The notes under the pieces are model-generated. The model ran no database searches. It was given only the letters and a program-made list of their open reading frames with translations, and was not told where the DNA came from. From assembly GCA_002794785.1 (NCBI GenBank), contig NBBA01000009.1, forward strand, positions 62,001 through 126,000: a stretch of 64,000 nucleotides of DNA, read 5' to 3'. Within the stretch, counting starts at the first letter, position 1. The number at the start of each line of letters is the position of its first letter. This document shows positions 1 to 11,522 of the stretch, in pieces. Source of the stretch: Coniferiporia sulphurascens (lineage: Eukaryota; Basidiomycota; Agaricomycetes; Hymenochaetales; Hymenochaetaceae). Both the position numbers and the translations under genes were made by a program.

Positions 1-376
1 ACTTGGACCCAGCCCTGTTGGAGCTCTCAGGTATGCTTCCCCCCTTTCCTTCTGATTAGCGCCCGCCTTTCGAATTCCTGTGATACATCTCAGCCGGCGC
101 TCTTGCCTCCCCATTCTCAATTCTAAGCTTCTTACTCTTAACCTGCCCTCATCTGCTTGGTTTGTTCATAGTGATATGTATCCCTCCTTCTTGGTTTTCC
201 CTCCTTCTTACTAAATAGGGGCTCTCCACACTTCAGCACCCCTTGGGGAGCAGAGCCCCCAATGTGCAATGATGGGCACCTCCGTTGTTATGTAGTTATG
301 GCCCCCCCTTCGGGGGGGCAGCTTGTAATTATGTAATACTGCAGGAATAATAAAAAAATAAAAAAATAAAAAAAAG
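1..376 (+). mobile_element. 3' end of a Tad/I-like LINE (rest lies left of the window)
   Basis: Positions 3-59 encode the last ORF2 residues, with the conserved LELSGMLPPFPSD-type ending and a TAG stop. About 290 bp of 3' UTR follow, then an A-rich tail of AAT/AAAT units (about 347-376). The 3' UTR shows the family's fixed marks: a C7-TTC-G7 hairpin at 301-319 and the end motif ATGTAATACTGCAGG before the tail. Position 377 is inside the endonuclease region of another LINE, so this element inserted into LINE O. The left TSD lies outside the window. Confidence 0.85.
301..319 (+). other. LINE 3' UTR hairpin (UUCG-type)
   Basis: Seven C, TTC, seven G, closed by an outer G-C pair. It can also fold with a cUUCGg tetraloop. 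The hairpin recurs about 25-35 nt before the end motif in nearly every LINE 3' end of the window. Likely role: recognition of the RNA 3' end by the element's own reverse transcriptase (inferred). Confidence 0.6.
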
Positions 377-3300
377 TGGAGATCCAAGGCAACCTCCTGG
401 TTAGAGTGTGCAACTACTACAGTATGCTGCCCCCTGATTGGGTGGATGCCAGACTGGGGTACCCAGGTGAGACATTCCTCTTCTCTCTCCCTTCGGCCCT
501 CGCCTCTACCCTCATGGTGACTGGCGACTTCAACTGTCACCACCACTCATGGTCAGAACTCGACTCCACCCGAGAAGAAGATCACAGAGCGCAACCTCTG
601 GATGACTTTTTCAGGGAACATGGCCATGAACCGGCTCACCCACCTGATTGCGACACTCGACCCCTCCCAGGGCATCGACACTGCCCAATCGACATGGTAT
701 GGGCCCCACCATCAAGTCGCCATCTACACCCTCATGGACCAATGGACCCTCTTGCTTGCACGCCACTGGCCTCCACCACCAACAAATACTTGGCAGTTCA
801 CGGCCTCCCTTCCTGACAACCTCGAAAGCTACTCATGCATTCAGTCGACCACCCACACAGTGAGCTATCCGCAGTCGCTCAGGTCCTCTGCTGTGCCAGT
901 CCCTACAGGGGCTACTGGTTGAGTTTTGACTCAGCCTACTGGCACAGGCACAGCCTGATCTCGCATTGCAGGTGGCATAACCACCCCCCATGGCCCGCAC
1001 AGTCGACCACCCACATCCTCGGCGGCTGCAGTACATTCCACCTGTGGATACAATGTGTATGGCCACCTTGGGACCCTCTCCCAGTCCACCATTCAGAGTG
1101 GGTGGACGAAAACCGCCTCCCGGTTCTGCGCTGTTGGCTCAAACTAATGGGGCACTTGAACCGCCTGTCAGACAGGACCACGGGGCCATACGGCTAGCCT
1201 TTGCTGCATTGGACCTTGACGGCCACCCAACCGATGAGGATATGGACTTGGACCTCCTTCGGGATTACATGTGTCATATGCTCAGACCACAAACTCAGGA
1301 CTCAGACCCAGCCCTTTTGGAGCTAACAGGTACGCTTCCTCCCTTCCCTCCCGTTTAGTGCCTGCCTTTCAAATTCCCCGCAATACGTCTTGGCTGGCAC
1401 TCTCACCCTCCCTTTCCATTTCTAAGCTTCTCACCTTAACCTGCCCTTAGCTGCTTGGTCAGTTTGTAGCGATATGTATCCCTCCTTCTCGTGTTTCCTT
1501 CACTAAATAGGGGCCCTCCACACTTCGGCTCCCCTCAGGGAGCAGAGCCCCCGCCCAGTTTTGTGCAATGTGCAATGATGGGTGCCTCCATTGTTATGTA
1601 GTTAGGGCCCCCCCTTCGGGGAGCAGCTTGTAATTATGTAATACTGCAGGAATAATAATTAAAATAAAATAAAAAATGGGCCCCACCATCAACCAACCCA
1701 GAGTCCATTATGGACTCCTTTGTCAACAAACAATCACCACTCTCAGACCACCACATTTTGCGATGGTCCATACCAACAACTATACCCCAGCCCACACCAA
1801 CAACTTGAAAACTCGGTAATGAAGACAAAGACAGGTGGACTGAGGCCGCTTTCCCAGCCCTCACAGATGCATTCGCCCTCCCAGTGGTGGATGCTAACTC
1901 CCTAGACCTGAAAGCAAGTGCTGTCCTCAAAGCCATGATGGACACACTACAACCCTTCACCTCAATCCGGACTCCATCGAAAACAGCAGTCCCCTGGTGG
2001 TTGTCCAACTGCCGGGACTTACTGAATGCGATTCACAGTGCCCCAACACCCACCGCAAAAGCGGCAGCAAGACGCTCCTTCAAACGAGGGGTATGTGCTG
2101 CGAAGCGGACTTACTACTCAGAACAGGTGTCAGAGGCCGACCCCTCTAACATCTGGTCATGGGCCAAGCATGGCCTCAGCATCCACCCAACACAAGTGCC
2201 CTCGCTCAAGCATAGGGACGGCACCTTCACCCAGTCCGATGAGGAGAAAGGTGAGCTTTTCAGATCAATATTCTTTCCGCCGCCCCCCCCACTCCTGGCT
2301 GCAGGCCTTGGCCCCCTGCCTCCTCCTACCCCAGCTGTGCCACCACTACTCTTTTCTGAGCTCACAGGTGCACTGGACAATACATCCAACTTGTCGGCTC
2401 TGGGCCCCTCAGGAATTGGGTATCACCCCCTCAAATGGGTGGTTGATGCTTATCCTGACAAGGTACTTGCGCTTTTCAATGACTGCCTGTGACTGGGTCA
2501 CCACCCAGCCTGTTGGCAGATGGCAAAAGTTGTAATGCTTTGGAAGCCGAACAAGAAGGACCCATTCTCCCCCCTCTCCTACCACCCTATCACCCTCAAG
2601 GAAACCTTGGGCAAGTTACTCGAAAAGATGATCACTAACAGGCTCCAGTACCTTGCAAATGCAAGGAACTGGCTGCCACCAAACCAGTATGGAGGGCGCC
2701 AGGGCCACTCAGTCTATGATGCTGCCCAGCACCTTTTACAGATCATTGAGGGTGCCCATGTGAAAGGCCTTGTTTGTTCCATCCTAGCAGTGGACATCCA
2801 AGGCTTCTTCAACTCGGTGCACCCAAGACAACTCCACCATCAGCTGTTGGAGATGGGATGCCCACCAGACATGGCATCATGGTGCCTCTCCTTCATGACG
2901 AACAGGGAAGTGGCCGTCTCATTCGATGGCACAACCCTACCGACCGCACCAAAACCCGACCTCGGCACCCCACAAGGCTCGCCGGTCTCTCCCATCCTCT
3001 TGACAATCTTTGCAGGCATCATGATGCAGCGCTTTCAACAGCATGGCTCACAACTGCTGGCATACGTCGATGACCACCTCACTGCTTGTGTAGGCACCTC
3101 GGTAACTGCTAACTGCAGATCCCTCGCTCAAGCATACCAACAACTCAACCTCCTCTTCTGCCAAATCGGTCTCAACATTGAACTGGCAAAGACGGAGGCC
3201 CTCCACTTCCACCCGCCCAGGCAACGTACCGGCTATCACCGTTGGGACACCACTGGGATACAAATTGATGATGGCACCCTGGTCTGCCCCACCAATCCCC

Positions 3301-5033
3301 TGTGCTGGCTGGGAATCTGGTGGGATGTGGGCCTCACCTTCAAGCCTCATGTGGAGCACATGTGCTCCAAAGGCCTCTCAACACTGGCAGCCCTCCGCAT
3401 TCTCGGCAACACTGAGAGGGGCCTCTCTGCCATCCACCTCTGGCGACTCTATACTGCCTGTGTGTGCACCATCCTAGCATGGGGTGCACCAGTATGGTAT
3501 CATGGACATTGACAAAAAACACTAGTCAACTGACTACAGGCTGTGCAGAACACTGCTTGCCATTGGATATTGGGCATCTACAAGGGTGCATCCCCGTATT
3601 CTACAAATTTTCTTTGCTCCACTCCCCCTTTCTTCGCTTATTTCGAATATTTAAAGACCACTCATGCCTTGTGCCTCTGGCGCACCCCCCATCGTGTTGG
3701 GCAGAAAAAGTTTAAACCTAATGCTAACACCCCTTTTTCCCTTTCATTGCAGGTCCACATCCCCAGAGTCCAATGGATCCCAGCATACACGCACCCCCCC
3801 TGGACAGACCCCCTTGCCTTTGGTCAAGGCCAAATCGTCTTCTCAGTTCCCAGACAGCCAGTCTCCGTGGACATGCGTGACAACTATGTCGCCCAAGCCA
3901 GGACTTGCTGCACCAACACCTCCCTGCAGGTATTCACCAATGGCTCACGCATCGGAAATGCCTCAGGATCAGCTATCTGCAGCATGAAAAGGCCACTCTA
4001 TATCAGCTCCCTCAGGCTCGCCTCCCCCACTTGTGCCACAGCAACAGACACCGAAATCTTTTCTTTGGCAACTGCCCCAGGCTGGGCTGCAAGACACCTC
4101 CACCACCTGCTGCCGGACGTTCAAGAGATCTTCTTCCTCTCAAACTCCCTGATGGCACTTGGCCTATTCCACACCTGGCCCTCCGCTTCGGGGGCCCAGC
4201 TCCTCCCCCTCTGGAAGGTGGGGGTCGAGACCCTTCTCGACTTGTTTCTGAATCTGACCATTCATTTCCGATGGTGCCTGGGCCATGAGGACATCCCTGG
4301 GAACAAATGGGCCGACTCCGAGGTGAAGATGGCAACTGAGCTTCCCCCCTCCACCCTTGCCCCCTCTATCTCTGCTCTGAAGGAAGTCGCCACTTGCACA
4401 CTCAGCAAACACTGGTCCCTTCAGCTGGCCTGCCCCCTGGCCTCCACCGCCGACAAGTACTTGGCAGTGACTGGGCCCCCCACCCAATGACTGAGGAAAC
4501 TTCTCACCATCTCAGTCGACCACCCCCGCTCAGAGCTCACTGCAGTGGCACAGGTCCTCTGCTGTGCTGGTCCCTATGGGGGCTACTGGCTGAGCTTCGA
4601 CTCGGCCTACTGGTGCAGACATGGCCTGATATCCCACTGCAGATGGCACAACCACCCACCCTGGCTGGCACAGTCAACCTCCCATGTCCTCGGTGGATGC
4701 GAAACATTCCAGCCCTGGATACGACGAGTCTGGCCTAGAAGCGACCCCCTCCCTGTCCACCATACTGAATGGGCAGATGAAAACCACCTCCTGGTCTTAA
4801 GGCACTGGCTACACCTGACAGGCCACCTCAACCAAATGTCCAACTGCACAGCTGGGGCGATTCGCCTCGCCTTTGCGGCCATGGACCTAGACGGCTTCCC
4901 CATGGACAACGACCTCGACTTGGACACCCTTCGGGGCTACGTGTGCAGGTTGCTCGGATCCAGGACTCAGGATGTGGACCCGACTCTTTTGGAGCTCTCA
5001 GGTATGCTCCCACCATTTCCCTCTGACTCTTGA
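377..5033 (+). pseudogene. ORF2 polyprotein of LINE O (endonuclease, RT, RNase H), decayed
   Basis: ORF2 of this family encodes an APE-type endonuclease that nicks the target, a reverse transcriptase and an RNase H used for target-primed reverse transcription. The endonuclease motif GDFNCHHHSWSEL is at about 526-560. In the right part one frame runs from 1693 to 5033. RT motifs are KPNKKDPFS (about 2548), AVDIQGFFNSVH (about 2788), GTPQGSPVSPIL (about 2965) and YVDDH (about 3064). RNase H motifs include VFTNGS (about 3932) and WCLGHEDIPGNKWAD (about 4272). The frame is broken by three TGA codons (2490, 3510, 4488) at places where other copies have a sense codon, consistent with CGA-to-TGA. 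The RNase H motif has N where D is usual (TDGS), probably inactivating. The LINE at 716-1675 also disrupts it. Confidence 0.8.
716..1675 (+). mobile_element. 5'-truncated LINE nested in LINE O
   Basis: The insert begins inside the RNase H region and runs through the ORF2 C-terminus (TAG at about 1356), the 3' UTR and an A-rich tail (about 1650-1675). It is flanked by a 16-17 bp perfect TSD (ATGGGCCCCACCATCAA) at 699-715 and 1676-1692. Removing the insert plus one TSD copy restores a continuous endonuclease region in O. What first looks like an endonuclease-RNase H deletion is therefore a nested insertion. Confidence 0.9.
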
Positions 5034-5292
5034 CTGCCATTTGGATTCCTATTGATTTCTTCTATGGCACTTGCAGCCACTCCTTTCCTCTTCTAAGGGA
5101 CTCTCTTTTCCTGATCTTGTTTTAACTTGGTTTGGTTTCCTGTAGTCGCGACATGTATGCCTCTCTTTTCCTCTCTATTTATCCCTAATAGGGCATGTAA
5201 GTACACTAGGCCTCCCTTGGGAGACACATGCCCTGCCCAGTTTCGCTCGATGAGCGATGACAGGCACCTCAGTAGTTAGGTAGTTTACAGGC

Positions 5293-5307
5293 GGCCCCTT
5301 TGGGGCC
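5293..5307 (+). other. Alternative 3' UTR hairpin of LINE subfamily O
   Basis: GGCCCC, TTT loop, GGGGCC. It occupies the position of the C7/G7 hairpin of the other copies, with a different stem sequence and pairing kept. Confidence 0.55.
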
Positions 5308-6071
5308 ACAGGTGTATTGCGTAGCTCAGTAGGAATAATAAATTTAAAATAAATAAATAAAAAAGTATGTGGATGACCACTTACTAATATGTGTTGGCCC
5401 CTCAGTAGCATCCAACTGCCGCCACCTGGCCGATGCCTATCACCAACTCGATGGCCCCTTCGGCAACATCAGTCTCAACATTGAAGCCGCCAAGACAGAG
5501 GCACTCCACTTCCACCCACCTCGGCGCAGAATCGGCTATCATGGCTGGGACACCACCAGGATCCAAATCGACCCCCACACCCTCATCCGACCCTCCCGCC
5601 CACTCCGGTGGCTTGGGATTTGGTGGGACCCAGGCCTTACCTTTAAGCCCCATGTCAAACGAATGTGTTCCAAGGGACTCTCCACCCTTGCTGCCCTCCA
5701 CATTCTAGGCGACACCGAACATGGAGTATCGGCCCTCCTCCTATGGCAACTATACATCAGCTGTGTCCGCTCCGTCCTAGCATGGGGTGCTCCAGTCTGG
5801 TATCACGGCTGCCGCCAGAAAACCCTGATCAACTGTCCCCAGTCTGTGCAAAACACGGCCTGCTGGTGGATCCTAGGCATCTACAAGGGCGCCTCCCCCT
5901 TCTCTACTAATTTTCTATGCTCAGTCCCTCCCCTTTCTTTTTACTTTGAATATTTAAAAATGTCCCATTCCCTGTGCCTATGGCGCACCCCCCACTCTAT
6001 TGGCTGCAAGCGCTTTTGCAATGTAACTAATAGACCTTTTTCCCTTTCTCTGCAGGTCCAAGTCCCTCAGG

Positions 6072-7079
6072 GGGGGCACCCAATGGGTGGGGTAGTGCCT
6101 ATGGTGCCACAACCCTCACTCGGAATGTCTCCCTGGTGTGGCACGCCCTTCCCAATCCAGCGTGTCATAGAGGACAGCGTGTTGGGTGTAAGTCCTACCA
6201 GTCAGGCGTCTATGTCATGAGGAAGGTGCACGTGTGTTACAATTTTCCTTTACTTTCCCTTACTGTGCTGACTCACTTCCTATTCCTCATCATCAGTCAG
6301 CACACCTCCCCCATTTCTCTTCCTTACTCATCCTTATTTGCCTTACACCATAAGATGCCATGATGATGCCTTATCACACCATCATGACATGCTTTGCTTA
6401 CTGATACCTCAACGTGTATTACCAAGACCTTCCTTGGGTTTCCATGACCTTCCATAGCCATGTAAATGACCCTACACATGACCCTACAGTAGCAAACACA
6501 TAGAGTAGCATATAAGCATGTAACTTTGGTAGCACAAGCCCTAAGCTTGTGCTCTTTGTTCATACAAGCCCATTATCTGCTCCTCACCAGTCTACTGTGT
6601 GCCTACTGGTCACCAGCCGCTTCGTCATAACCCGACTCTGCTAAGAAGCCTACCGCATCCACATTGTCGATCAGGAAGCCCCGCCAATGATCACCTTTGA
6701 CTTATGACATCTAGGAAGCCCCGTTGCCATACTACCAGCCTCGACGATCAGGAAGCCCCGACGTCGATCACCGCATAACCGTTGAGCTTAACAATGTGTA
6801 GTGGGGCCCCACAAGGGTGCTCTTTAATTCTGGCCACCCCTTTCCCACTTCTAAGCTTCTTACTTTCCCTGCCTTTGTCTACTTGGTTTGTTTGTAGCAA
6901 TATGTATTCCTCCTTTGTGCTTTTCTTTGTCCTTAATAGGGGCTCTTCACACTTTGGCTCCCTTCAGGGAGCAGAGCCCCCACCCAGTTTTGTGCGATGC
7001 ACAATGATGGGTGCCTCCGTTGTTATGTAGTTAGGGCCCCCCCTTTGGGGGGGCAGCTTGTAATTATGTAATACTGCAG

Positions 7080-7116
<37 letters not shown>
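6072..7116 (+). mobile_element. Chimeric retroelement 1: module R joined to a LINE 3' end
   Basis: The left part (6072-6234 and 6794-6835) is the 3' portion of non-coding module R, also found at about 44793-45244 and 61209-62283. At about 6836 it switches to LINE 3' UTR, then ends in a (TAA)n tail (about 7081-7116). The flanks GGTCCAAGTCCCTCAGG (6055-6071) and GGTCCGAGTCCCTTGGG (7117-7133) look like one 17-bp TSD that has drifted by three transitions. The insert interrupts Q exactly at the RT/RNase H boundary. A family A solo LTR sits inside module R. Confidence 0.7.
6235..6793 (+). repeat. Solo LTR, family A
   Basis: 559 bp beginning TGTTACAA and ending GAGCTTAACA. Flanks ACGTG and ATGTG form a 5-bp TSD with one C/T change. 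No internal retrotransposon sequence is attached. Inside are a CATATAAG TATA-like box and the palindrome CACAAGCCCTAAGCTTGTG. Confidence 0.88.
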
Positions 7117-8263
7117 GGTCCGAGTCCCTTGGGTACAACCAGTCCCTGCATACACGCATCCCCCCTGGATGGATCCTCTGGCCTTTACAGGCGGACGGGT
7201 CACCTTCACCCTCCCCTCCATCCCGGTCACAGGCAACACACGTGAAGAGTTCGTGAAAGCTGCCCTGGACCTAAGCACCACCCCCCACCTCCAGGTCTTC
7301 ACCGATGGCTCGTGCATTGGGACCGCCTCGGGATCTGCCATCTGCGCTATGTGCGGCCTCACTAAACTACAGTCCCGCTGCCTCGCCTCCCCCACCTGCA
7401 CCACCACCATGGATGTGGAACTTTTCTCACTCGCCACCACCCCAGGCTGGGCTGCGCACCGCCTCCTTAATCACCTGCCTGTTGCATCGGACCTGTTCTT
7501 TTTGTCCGATTCACTGATGGCACTCAACCTTTTCCGCAGTTGGGCCACTGTACCTGGTGCCCATCTCCTCCACCTTTGGAAGGTGGGGGTTGAGACACTT
7601 CTGGACTCGCATCCAGGCCTCACCATTCACTTCATGTGGTGTCTGGGTCATTCAGACGTCCCAGGGAATGAATGGGCTGATGATGAAGCAAAACTCACCA
7701 TGGAGCTCCCCCCCTTGCAACTTGCGCCCTCCATCTCCACCCTCAAGGAAGTGGCCACCAAGACCCTCATCAAATGGTGGACTCTATCACTGGCCCACCC
7801 CCTCGCCTCCACCGCTGACAAATACCTGGCAGTGCATGGCATCCCCTCCCATCGCCCATGGAAACTGCTCACCCACTCCACAGACCACCCTCACCACCAC
7901 CTCTCTGCAGTGGCGCAAGTCCTCTGCCACACCAGTCCCTATGGGGGCTACTGGCTGAGCTTCGACTCAGCCTACTGGCACAGGCATTGCCTGATCTCCC
8001 ACTGCAGGTGGCATAACCATCCACCATGGCCTGTGCAGATGACCACCCACATTCTCAGTGGGTGTACCACTTTCCGACCCTGGATTCGGTGCATATGGCC
8101 AGCCAAAACCCCCCTCCCAGTCCACCACTCAGAATGGGCTGAGGAAAACCTTATCCCGGTTCTGTGCTGCTGGCTTAGGCTGACAGGGCACCTGAACCGC
8201 CTCTCTGACAGAACCTTGGGTGCCATCCACTTGGCTTTTGCCACAATGGAACTAGATGGCCAC

Positions 8264-8820
8264 TGTTAAGCTCAACAGTTATGTGGTGATCGATGTCAGG
8301 GCTTCCTGATCGTCGAGACTAGAGTGACGGCAATGGGGCTTCCTGATGCCAGTAACGAGGGGATCGACGGTGGGGCTTCCTGATCGTTGAGAAGGTATGC
8401 AGTGCTTCTTCAGAGGAGTTGGGTTACAACGAAGTGGCTGATGACTAGGTAGAGCACACAGTAGACTGTGAGGTGCATATAATGGGCTTGTATGAACAAA
8501 GAGCACAAGCTTAGGGCTTGTGCAATCTACATTACATGCTTATATGCTACTCTATGTATTTGCTACTGTAGTGTCTTGTATAAGGTCATTTACATGGCTA
8601 TGGAAGGTCATGGAAACCCAAGGAAGGTCTTGGTAATACAAGTAAGGCGATCAGTAGGCAAAGCATGTCATGATGGTGCGATATGGCGTCATCATAGCGT
8701 CTTATGGTGTGATGTGAATGAGGATGAGTAATGAAGAGAAATGGGGGAGTTGTGCTGACTGATGATGATGAAGAGGAAATGAGTCAGCGCAGTAAGGGAA
8801 AAGTAAAGAAAAACATAACA
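8264..8820 (-). repeat. Solo LTR, family A (minus)
   Basis: 557 bp, the reverse complement of the copy at 6235, from TGTTAAGCTC to the terminal ATAACA. A perfect 5-bp TSD GCCAC lies on both sides (8259-8263, 8821-8825). It splits the ORF2 C-terminus of LINE Q. Confidence 0.9.
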
Positions 8821-9052
8821 GCCACCCTACTGATGAAGATATGGACCTGGACCTCCTTCAGGACTACATGCATCATATGCTCGGACCCCATACCCAGGAC
8901 TTGGACCCGGCTCTCATGGAGCTCTCAGGTGCACTCCCACCCTTCCTCTCTGATTTGTGACCGCCTTTTGGACTCCTAATCGTATGTCTCGGCCGGTGCT
9001 CTCACCCTCCCTTTCTCCATTCTAAGCTACCTCCTTTGCCCGCCCTCGTCCG

Positions 9053-9053
<1 letters not shown>

Positions 9054-9090
<37 letters not shown>

Positions 9091-9464
9091 CTGCAGTATT
9101 ACATAATTACAAGCTGCCCCCCTGAAGGGGGGGCCCTAACTACATAACAACAGAGGTGCCCATCATCGCGCATCGCACAAAACTGGGCGGGGGCTCTGCT
9201 CCCCAAGGGGAGCCGAAGTGTGAAGAGCCCCTATTTAGTAAGAAGAACGCAAGAAGGAGGAATACATATCACTACAAACAAACCAAATGGATAAGGGCAG
9301 GTTAAAGTAAGAAGCTTAGAAGTGGAAAGGGAGGGCAAGAGTGCCAGCCGGGACATATTCAGGGGAATTCGAAAGGCAGATGCTAATCATGAGGAAAGGG
9401 AGGAAGCATACCTGATAGCTCCAAAAGGGCTAGGTCCGAGTCCTGGGTTCGTGGTCCGAGCATA
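9054..9464 (-). mobile_element. LINE M1, 3' part (minus)
   Basis: Read on the minus strand it has a (TAA)n tail (plus-strand TTA repeats from 9055), the 3' UTR with the end motif and hairpin, and the last ORF2 codons. It continues at 16417 after the P1 insertion. It inserted in the 3' UTR of Q. Confidence 0.8.
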
Positions 9465-9522
9465 CATCCTTCTTGACCAGTAACCACCACCATTGACTAG
9501 TGTGGGCAGCTAAAACTCCCCC

Positions 9523-11522
9523 ATGTCGAACCCCAGTGGATACAGGAATGCTCTACATTCGATTCAACCACCCCTCCCACCCCCCTCAATGGCTAGTCTA
9601 GCCACTGCAAGGGCCACCGAAATGGCCGCCACCCTGGCCGCCAAGGCCACGGCTTCCGCTATGCATGAAATGACCCCTATACCCTATGCCCAAATCGACC
9701 CTGGCCTCCCGGTGTCATCCCCAGACGCTCTCCGTCTCGCCCCATCCCCCGTCTTCGGAGTCTCGAACACCAAGTTCACTCGGGCATTCGAACACGTCAG
9801 CTGTCCCCCCTCCGTAGGATCCAACGTTTTGGAAGAAGTCCAAGGACACGAAATGGAGGACATCCTCGAGAACCCGCACACACCTTCACTGCCGCTCACC
9901 AACAAGCGCTTGTCCGAAAACCTGTCCCTGCACACCCCCCGACCCTGCCCTCGAGCCCAGTTTGAGCAGCACACGTCGAGCTTCATGTACTCCATCTCCC
10001 ATGTGCTGGAGGACTTCGACCAGAAGACCCACTGTGCCAGTATCGCAGAGACCGACCGTGCAGCCGGCCAGTTCGTTGGTGACCTCCTCTGGAATGTCCA
10101 ACAGACCATTGCCTGCATTTTTAGGGACAAGAAGGACCCCCAACACATCATCTCCCACAACCTGGAGATGGCCTACAACATCGCAAGGGGGGGAGCAGAA
10201 GCCTCCCTGCCAGCGCCCTTCGCCCCAGCTCGCCCCCAACAAAGGACCCCAACCACCACGCCCCAACTCTCTGCCCCATCCAGGACCCCCGGAACCGCTA
10301 ACCTGTCACCCGATGTGGCTGCGCTGACAAACATTGTTAAACAGCTCTCCACAGAGGTCACTTCCATCTCCCGACAAGTCTCAACGCTTGTCAACTGGCC
10401 CACACCCCATGCCCCACAGGCCCCCACCACCACTTCCCAGGCCACTATCACCGTGGCACCAACCTCCTATGCCCAGGTGGCAGCCTCCCTGGCCCACCTA
10501 CCACCTCCAACCCCAACCAAGCGGCTCTGGCTCCAGGCACAGCCTTCATGACAGTGACCCACAAGAAGAAGAAAAAGCAATGCCAGGTCCCGCCCCTGCC
10601 ACCAATGTATGCCAAAGACCCAACCTTGGTCCTCCTACTGTCCATCACGATCAAATTGGAAGTCCAGCTCCCAGCCACAGCCCATGAGTTTTTCTCCTCC
10701 CTCCCCACTGCTGATCAGGTCATGGTCCTGGCCTCCTCTTTCAACATAAAGGGGAACCTCGTGACCTCGTTCACCAAGCGCCCATCCTCCGCCACCCTGG
10801 CCATGGACACGATCATCGATCGGCACTCTGCGGCCTTCGCAGCCCATATGTGTGAAAAGAGTCTGTCCTTGGAGGTTGCCAAGATCCCCAGGATGTTCTC
10901 TTTCACCCCCGTCTGTGTCCGCCCCCGGTCTGCACTCCGCATCTCCATGGTGCTGTGCAAGGACTACCTTTTCGGCCAGAATGGCCACACCATCAACCCG
11001 AAGGCCCTCATGGCCGAAGTCCGGCATAACCTGACACTCCGCCTCCTCGACTTCGTCGTCGACCCCCACTTTGCTGCCACTGAAGACCACCTGCCGACCC
11101 TTGACAGGTGCCCCATGGTGTTCTCCTTCTCCAATCCCGATGGATCCATCTGGGTGCAGCTCCTTAAGTGCCCATGAGTATGGATGTTCAGAGCCGCTCT
11201 CTCCCTCTCGGTCCCACCCTTCCGCCCCAGCCTCACCCAATGCAAGCACTGCCAGGGCCTAGGACATGGAACAAAAGGATGCCGAGCCCAGCCATGCTGT
11301 GCCGAATGTGGAGGAGGTCACCTCTCCCACAACCACCATAAGTCATGTGCATCCTGTGCCACTGAAGCCATCGAGGGCGACCACTGCCCTCACCCTCACT
11401 ACTGCACAAACTGCAAGGGCAACCACCCCGCCACCTACCCCCAGTGCCCCAAGAAACAGCGTTACCGCCAGATCAAGGCCACCATTGAAGGGCCCAAAGA
11501 TGAAACAATGGAGGACCCATGA
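9523..11522 (+). pseudogene. ORF1 (gag-like nucleic-acid-binding protein) of LINE P1, frameshifted
   Basis: ORF1 proteins of such LINEs coat the element RNA. The ATG at 9523 opens an Ala/Pro/Thr-rich N-terminus. Then come a conserved block (FMYSISHVLEDFD, about 9984) and FVGDLLWNVQQTI (about 10072), a likely coiled segment (DVAALTNIVKQLSTEV, about 10313), a basic KKKKK run (about 10563), a conserved MYAKDPTLVL domain, and three Cys/His knuckles from about 11240. The first knuckle is C-x2-C-x4-H-x4-C; the next two are variants. A 1-nt loss near 10490-10510 relative to the copy at 18150 shifts the frame, and TGA at 11175 interrupts before the knuckles. The stop TGA (11520-11522) overlaps the ORF2 start. 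Confidence 0.8.

Larger units (their letters stand above)
377..5365 (+). mobile_element. LINE copy O, split by a nested LINE
   Basis: O is present as 377-715 (endonuclease) and 1693-5365 (rest of the endonuclease, RT, RNase H, 3' UTR, tail). The nested LINE at 716-1675 separates the two parts. O's 3' UTR is a distinct subfamily: its hairpin is GGCCCC-TTT-GGGGCC (5293-5307) and its tail is TAAATAAATA-like (5333-5365). Position 5366 is RT sequence of another copy (Q), so O itself inserted into Q. O's left boundary is off-window because 1-376 inserted into it. Confidence 0.8.
5369..8960 (+). pseudogene. ORF2 fragment of LINE Q (RT and RNase H)
   Basis: Reading one frame across the insertions gives the RT C-terminal part (from the YVDDH motif), then RNase H with VFTDGSCIG (about 7297), an acidic VELFSL segment (about 7416), FFLSDSLMAL (about 7497) and WCLGHSDVPGNEWAD (about 7636), then the C-terminal H-C/H-x4-C zinc-like cluster (about 7998-8070). 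The LTR interrupts the codons for GHPTDED at 8263/8821, and the TGA stop is at 8958. The RNase H catalytic residues look intact. The gene is dead because the frame is broken by two insertions and its N-terminal half is absent here. Confidence 0.75.
5366..9053 (+). mobile_element. LINE copy Q, carrying two insertions
   Basis: Q is seen as 5366-6071 (RT to the RT/RNase H boundary), 7117-8263 (RNase H), and 8821-9053 (ORF2 end and start of 3' UTR). The gaps are the chimeric element 6072-7116 and the solo LTR 8264-8820. Its 3' UTR stops at about 9053, where minus-strand LINE M1 begins with a (TTA)n tail. Q's remaining 3' UTR does not reappear in the window. Its left part lies left of position 1. 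Confidence 0.75.

Noticed and set aside
376..1360. A fusion gene joining endonuclease directly to RNase H
   Set aside because: The duplicated ATGGGCCCCACCATCAA at 699 and 1676 shows a nested 5'-truncated LINE; the host endonuclease resumes at 1693.
6040..6060. 3' splice site (pyrimidine tract then CAG) at the RT/RNase H boundary of the LINEs
   Set aside because: The tract encodes the conserved PFSLSLQV residues and the protein runs straight through in most copies, so no intron is needed.
7081..7116. (TAA)n runs, also at about 9055, 45757 and 46204, as independent microsatellites
   Set aside because: Each lies directly after the LINE end motif and is the element's 3' tail.
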